In this document: positions 59,641-64,000 of the stretch, piece by piece
Position numbering within the stretch: the first letter of the stretch is position 1
How the letters are laid out: each line of letters starts with the position of its first letter
From: Perkinsus marinus ATCC 50983
Lineage: Eukaryota > Perkinsozoa > Perkinsida > Perkinsidae
Length of the DNA: 64,000 nt
NCBI RefSeq assembly: GCF_000006405.1
Contig: NW_003202922.1
Location: 28,837-92,836 of the forward strand
Reading direction: 5' to 3'
Position numbers and translations under genes: made by a program
Notes under the pieces: generated by a model
The model's database searches: none
What the model was told of the DNA's origin: nothing
Seen by the model: the letters and a program-made list of their open reading frames with translations, nothing else

Positions 59641-61420
59641 TCGAAGATGATTCAAAATAGGTCCGCTTCCCATATCCCCGATCTACTACTCGTCTTTATC
59701 CAATGGTATGTACACTTATCTTTACCAACGAGCTCTCGCAGAACGATCGAATTGGAATCAGATATGTCGTAGCTACATAAACATCATTTCAAATTGCCGT
59801 TACTTCATGGCAGTACCAGAAAAGTTCGCCTCGGAACGTATCCCCGTTGGTGGTCTTCACCGAAATGCTACAGCCCAAAAAGTTTTGCCCGGGGGACATT
59901 GGCCCTCCACTGGCCATCGATGCTGTTGATGCTGCCATTGCCTTCTCGGTAAAACTATTCTAATGGAAGTCAGGACAAGGACAGGCTAGCCAGTGTGTAT
60001 GAAAATAAGCAGGGAGCCGCGCTGAGGAAATTCAAGTCGATCCAAGTTATCAAGTTCTGTCCAACAACGAGCTCACAACAAAAGCGCGACTCCGTCCCAG
60101 CATCCATCTGTGGTGTATTCGTTCCGCGACAACTCAATCTTACTGTCTTCTTGCTGCTCGCCCCATTAGGTCCTCCCTCGACAGTACCAAAACTTGTGAC
60201 TCAGCGGGTCGTCCCCCCAATGTTGGACCAGAGCACTAAGTTTCACAATATCCTTACGTCAAACCAACATTAGGAAGGGGGGCAGCTACGAACAGTAGTG
60301 CATTGGCAAATTCCGCCAGCCGACGTACTCCCACTGCCACTACTGGGGGTAGGGAGTATCCTATGGGGTAGTTAGAGGAATCATTGAAGTCTCCACAGAA
60401 GCAACCAGAGGTGACTTCTCCGTCTAACAATTCACAAATGGAGCTCCGGGATTTTGATCGCTTCCTATCGCGTGCTTCCGCGAAATGAACTGTACTAGGA
60501 CATATCGTGGGATTACGTAACAGGTGGGTCCGATGCGATTCGTATTACTGATAAGGCGAGGTAGGCCTCAAAAACGTGCAGCAGTAATGAAGTCACGTTG
60601 GCGACTCGATCGGCATCCGGAAAGGGCTCCGACCATAACAGAATACTGATTAGCGAGAGAGGCGATAGGGGAGGCGATGATCGGCTCGGACCTCTACTCG
60701 ATCGCCTGGCGATGGAATGAGTCGCGGAGCGGCACCTACATCAGCATTAGTTTTGGGGGTCGTGGTCTTCTGGCTGCAAACTGATTGGGAGTAAACTCGA
60801 CTGTTGTAGGCCGCTTGCAGTTGTCGCATTCAGGGGGAGAATTCTTCTATTTCGGAAACATAAGACAGAAAAAGCCGGTGAAAGCAGCTGCCGACAAGAC
60901 GTCAGTGCCTCCATCCAACACGTGTGATTTCAAGCACTGGGTCGAAGCTCCAGTATGAAGTCACTCCCCCCCAATTCGTGAACCCACGAATTTGGACGTC
61001 GAAATAGGCAGTAGGAACTGAATGAAGCTGTTGGTGGGCGAACAGATGAGGAGCACAATAGCGATTTCACATCGCGTTCAGTAATGAAGAAAGGTAGCGA
61101 GGAGAACTTCCTCGCGGACTGGGAAGGGCATTCACAACACGTCGGCATCGTGATTACTACGGTTTAGCTCCCAATAACTCGCCATTATCATCGACTCTCT
61201 AAACGGTATTTTCTGTCCAACCATAATCGTGTTAGTTGTCGTGATGATGGGGGAGGAAATGCTGCCCGATGGTCCGTAGCAGAAACTGTTCGCCTTGTGG
61301 CCGCAGTTGGATCACCTCTGGAATATCGTCAGCCGTTCATGAAACCGCAGACTTCTATCATAACCTTCTTGGTTTTCTCGCGGTCAATTGTCTCCGATCC
61401 GTAAGTGTATGCTTAGTAAT
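59641..61420. other. Region with only weak coding signals
   Basis: A start at 59806 gives MAVPEKFASERIPVGG, possibly a first exon (+), but no continuation is clear. 60280-61260 contains no frame with a recognisable domain and no repeat family. Confidence 0.4.
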
Positions 61421-62431
61421 GATGTATTACCAAGGACAACTACCGCTTGACCAGAACGACCCGGAGTCAGAGCCAGCCCCGAGCATAGTCTCCAGTGCCG
61501 AACATCGGAGACCACCTCCGCCGTGGTATGCTGCTCCATCTCCCATCATAGACCCGGCGCGACTCGAAGAACTACACAGCAAGCTTGATATTCTCATGCG
61601 AACCAACCAGTGGCTGGTCGACGAAATCCTAGTAAGATGTGAGGTCACTTGAAGAGGTCCTCGTCTGTGTCGGGGTATATGTGTAATCTCCAAGGCACAA
61701 CGAGGGGACATCCGTAACTTGACGGACCAATGCGATGAGCTGCGGAAGACTGTCAACTCCCTGGGTTTCCGAGATAGCAAGCCTACGAGCAGCGTAAGCA
61801 TCTCGTCGGGAATTGGCCTTCGGCACTGTGCGCTCATACAGTAGGATCAGGTCCACACCAGGCGTCATCAAGTGGCTGTCGGCACTCAGTGCGATGATCT
61901 CCCCACTGAGGAAGAGAAGGCGTTGCGCAGCGAACTCCTTCGGGCTAAGCTTGAGCTCAACGAGAAGGAGAGACTCGAGACCAGACGACGACCTCATACA
62001 GTGGGATAGGACGCCCTTGGGCAACTGCAGACACCGGTTCATCACAGGTTTGCAGGGACGTCGGCGCCCAAACGATGGAGAGAATAACACCCAACAACCG
62101 CATCGTGCTCTCTGACGATGTTATGTGGTGGACCCCGGGGGGCCTCTACAAGGTCGGTAAGTACAGCGTCACCTCGACGACCTGGCCTGCAGGGCCCGAT
62201 AAAGCTGCTGCTACTTACGGCTATAATGCCCAGACTCCATCTAGCTTCTACGATTCTACTTGTCTACCAACCACTGAAGGCAGTTTTGGTGGCTATCAAT
62301 ATGGAGCCGGGGTTGACGATGACGGCGCTCCCTATTGGGAGTCAGCGCAGGGAGAGTACGAATTCGCCGAGGAGGAGTCCTTCCTGTGCGGCGCTATCGC
62401 TCAACAGTATATTCCTCAACTCGATCATTAG
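61421..62431 (+). CDS. Unrecognised coiled-coil protein with Tyr/Gly-rich C-terminus
   Basis: First exon MMYYQGQLPLDQNDPESEPA then DPARLEELHSKLDILMRTNQ. A GTAAGA donor at 61630 joins to AQRGDIRNLTDQCDELRKTV NSLGFR (written in two parts). A further coiled exon reads TEEEKALRSELLRAKLELNE (about 61905). The last exons read NRIVLSDDVMWWTPGGLYK, and after a 42-nt intron a Tyr/Gly-rich tail (GYNAQTPSSFYDS, GGYQYGAGVDDDGAPYW) to stop 62431. Family unknown. Confidence 0.5.
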
Positions 62432-62517
62432 TAGCTGCTCCATTGGGACTGAGTTTTTACTGAAGCTTCTACCATTGCCGAATTCAGTGTTGTCAATTTT
62501 CGGATGATAACCTGCAA

Positions 62518-62976
62518 TTGCTCGGAAGTAACGGCAATACCATGAGCACCGCTGACAGCGCGGTGAATGGCAGTGCTATCGAGGCCGCCCCGAGAACATC
62601 ACTAGCGCGTGATGATGCAACGGAGAACTCGCTTGGCAATAGCTTGACAGTCAGTGGTCCTGGCAAAGGTCCTGCATCGGAACCAACAACTGAGCCTGGT
62701 AAGGAACGCTGCAGAGGAAAAAGAAAAGTGGTCGACCAACCCTCAGCACGGTCAGAGACGGAGAATGCCGAAGACCCGCAATGCATGAGCAGAGCGGTCA
62801 ATTGTGACGAGCGAATTGATGGAGCTGAGCGCGAGGGCGCGAACATGGAGCTGGACGGTTGGAGTGGGTCTACATGCGTAAGCCGGCGGCGGCGATGGAT
62901 CCTATCGGCCTCAGCCACTCTCGATTTCGGCAACCAGATGACTGAGCTCATCGTTATCGAGGCTGTGAAGGAGTAG
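62518..62976 (+). CDS. Unrecognised hydrophilic protein or exon
   Basis: A 152-codon frame (alternative start 62542, MSTADSAVNGSAIEAAP). Charged and Ser/Glu-rich, with WSGSTCVSRRRRW and a short hydrophobic end. A GT near 62965 and an AG at 63000 could splice it to the following gene. No domain recognised. Confidence 0.4.
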   Translation: MLGSNGNTMSTADSAVNGSAIEAAPRTSLARDDATENSLGNSLTVSGPGKGPASEPTTEPGKERCRGKRKVVDQPSARSETENAEDPQCMSRAVNCDERIDGAEREGANMELDGWSGSTCVSRRRRWILSASATLDFGNQMTELIVIEAVKE

Positions 62977-62999
62977 AGGTTGTCTTAATGTCGTCACAG

Positions 63000-64000
63000 A
63001 CGAGCCCTGCTAAGCTAGATACTTGGCACATCATGGCTTGATAGAGACACTCGATATCTTCACTCGAGAAAGCAAGGCCTTGAGAGTGCGGGAGAGTGGG
63101 ACACTATCAGGTATCCGCACGGAGATTTTCTTGTATTCCTATGAGCTTGGAACAGGAAGGAACGGGGGATCGACTGAGCTACCGTATGAGCCCGGCGGAC
63201 GAGGGCTTCTTGCTGCCTTCGACAAAGGCGACCAATCAACGTTCTTCCTATTATGGCAATCGTCTATACCGCAAACAGTCGGTACGCTCTGGGAAGTCCC
63301 TCAGCATCTTCGCTACAGATTCGAGCGAAGAAGTCCCTGTTGGAGTTCCGGCTCCGAGTGTACTTCTTCTCGAAGGCATGCTTGGATGCCACCAAGGGTC
63401 GCCGCCCTATATCCAGAATCAACCGGTACCTCTCGACCGGACCACACCAGGCGATGGACTCATCAGGTCCCAGGCGGACCATGACTGGAGTGCCTATACG
63501 GCCTTCCTCGGGAAGCAAAGGCGACTCTCCAGCGACAGCTTGAACGAACTCATGCCCTACTATGTGCTGCCTTATATCGACGCGCCGCACACGCACGAGC
63601 TGACCCAGCAAGTAGTCCGAGAAGGAATGCAGGCCACGTAGAGTCGTCTTAGATCTTCACTGAGCAATGGAGGGCCAACGTACGTGCGGAGCTTCAGAGA
63701 ACCATCGCTGACATACCGCCAGGGAGGAGACGGGTGCGACCGTACAGGCCTGAGTGAGATGTCTACAGTCCGCAGTAGTTCAGGTGCCTTTGGTCTACTC
63801 GATTGCGAAGGTGCAACAGGTGGATCACGGCTTCTCCCCTAACAATGCCGCGACGAAAGCGGAGATCTACGGCTATGCCATGGTAGCCTACCATGGACGA
63901 ACCCATCAGAACCTCCTCCCAGGGTGATTCGGCATCCCTGCATGGCTCGGCCGCGGACCCTGAGATGGCAGCTGACCTCTACCGATTGGCAGAAATTGGT
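63000..64000 (+). CDS. Unrecognised gene running off the right edge
   Basis: The main exon (about 63117-63641) encodes MSLEQEGTGDRLSYRMSPAD, SVRSGKSLSIFATDSSEEVP, DHDWSAYTAFLGKQRRLSSD and MPYYVLPYIDAPHTHELTQQ. A second exon near 63665-63760 reads EWRANVRAELQRTIADIPP, and further open sequence reaches the edge. Possibly continuous with the 62518 frame. No family recognised. Confidence 0.4.

Overview
The window looks like nuclear DNA of a unicellular eukaryote, most likely a perkinsid alveolate (Perkinsus-like). Genes lie close together on both strands and are cut by many short GT-AG introns, mostly 44-60 nt. Exon joins that restore conserved protein families can be read directly. The gene set includes a calcium-dependent protein kinase (CDPK), a chloroquine-resistance-transporter-like (CRT-like) gene and a voltage-gated-type K+ channel with EF-hands. 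The genus is an inference. Two 100-N assembly gaps (20604-20703 and 50963-51062) cut two genes.

Layout, left to right. A sortilin/VPS10 receptor (-) runs off the left edge to about 1.85 kb. A nucleoredoxin with three thioredoxin-like modules (+) covers 2798-4671. A small unknown gene (+) meets an anoctamin (TMEM16; -, 5346-7667) tail to tail. The spliceosomal debranching cofactor CWF19L2 (-) covers 8317-11714, and an EDR2 C-terminal-domain protein (-) covers 12115 to about 14.8 kb. A DEAD-box helicase (-) spans 15.2-20.2 kb, and one of its introns holds a truncated LINE embedded in (AAC)n. A WWE/RWD/RING E3-like gene (-) ends in the first gap. Next come ESCRT-III CHMP4/Snf7 (+), SmF (+), an unknown gene (+), the K+ channel with two C-terminal EF-hands (+), a coiled-coil gene (+), a Tctex1 dynein light chain (+), a CAF1/CNOT7-like protein without its visible catalytic acids (+) and a Lon protease (+, 40.6-47.6 kb). 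The right part holds the CDPK (+, into the second gap), the CRT-like transporter (-), an SLC25 mitochondrial carrier (-), SBDS with a C-terminal zinc finger (-), a coiled-coil gene (-) and several unrecognised + strand genes to the right edge.

The genes are mostly unrelated housekeeping functions: RNA processing (CWF19L2, SmF, DEAD-box, CAF1-like, SBDS), membrane traffic (sortilin, CHMP4, Tctex1), ion and lipid transport (anoctamin, K+ channel, CRT-like, SLC25), proteostasis (Lon, RING) and Ca2+ signalling. I see no operon-like system.

The distinctive content is repeats. About fifteen copies of a 150-190 bp MITE have CAGTGTKGGAA-type ends. Five copies of a second ~120 bp MITE have ends beginning GGAGTTTCACCC; one has a near-empty paralogous site in the same window. 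At least nine tRNA-like B-box relics are present, often in introns. A ~17 bp motif, AATTTYGTGGCGCGTGA, recurs eight times and is unexplained. There are nested insertions, fold-back sequences and microsatellites. Gene models come from reading frames and splice consensus by eye. Family calls rest on remembered family signatures, not on searches.
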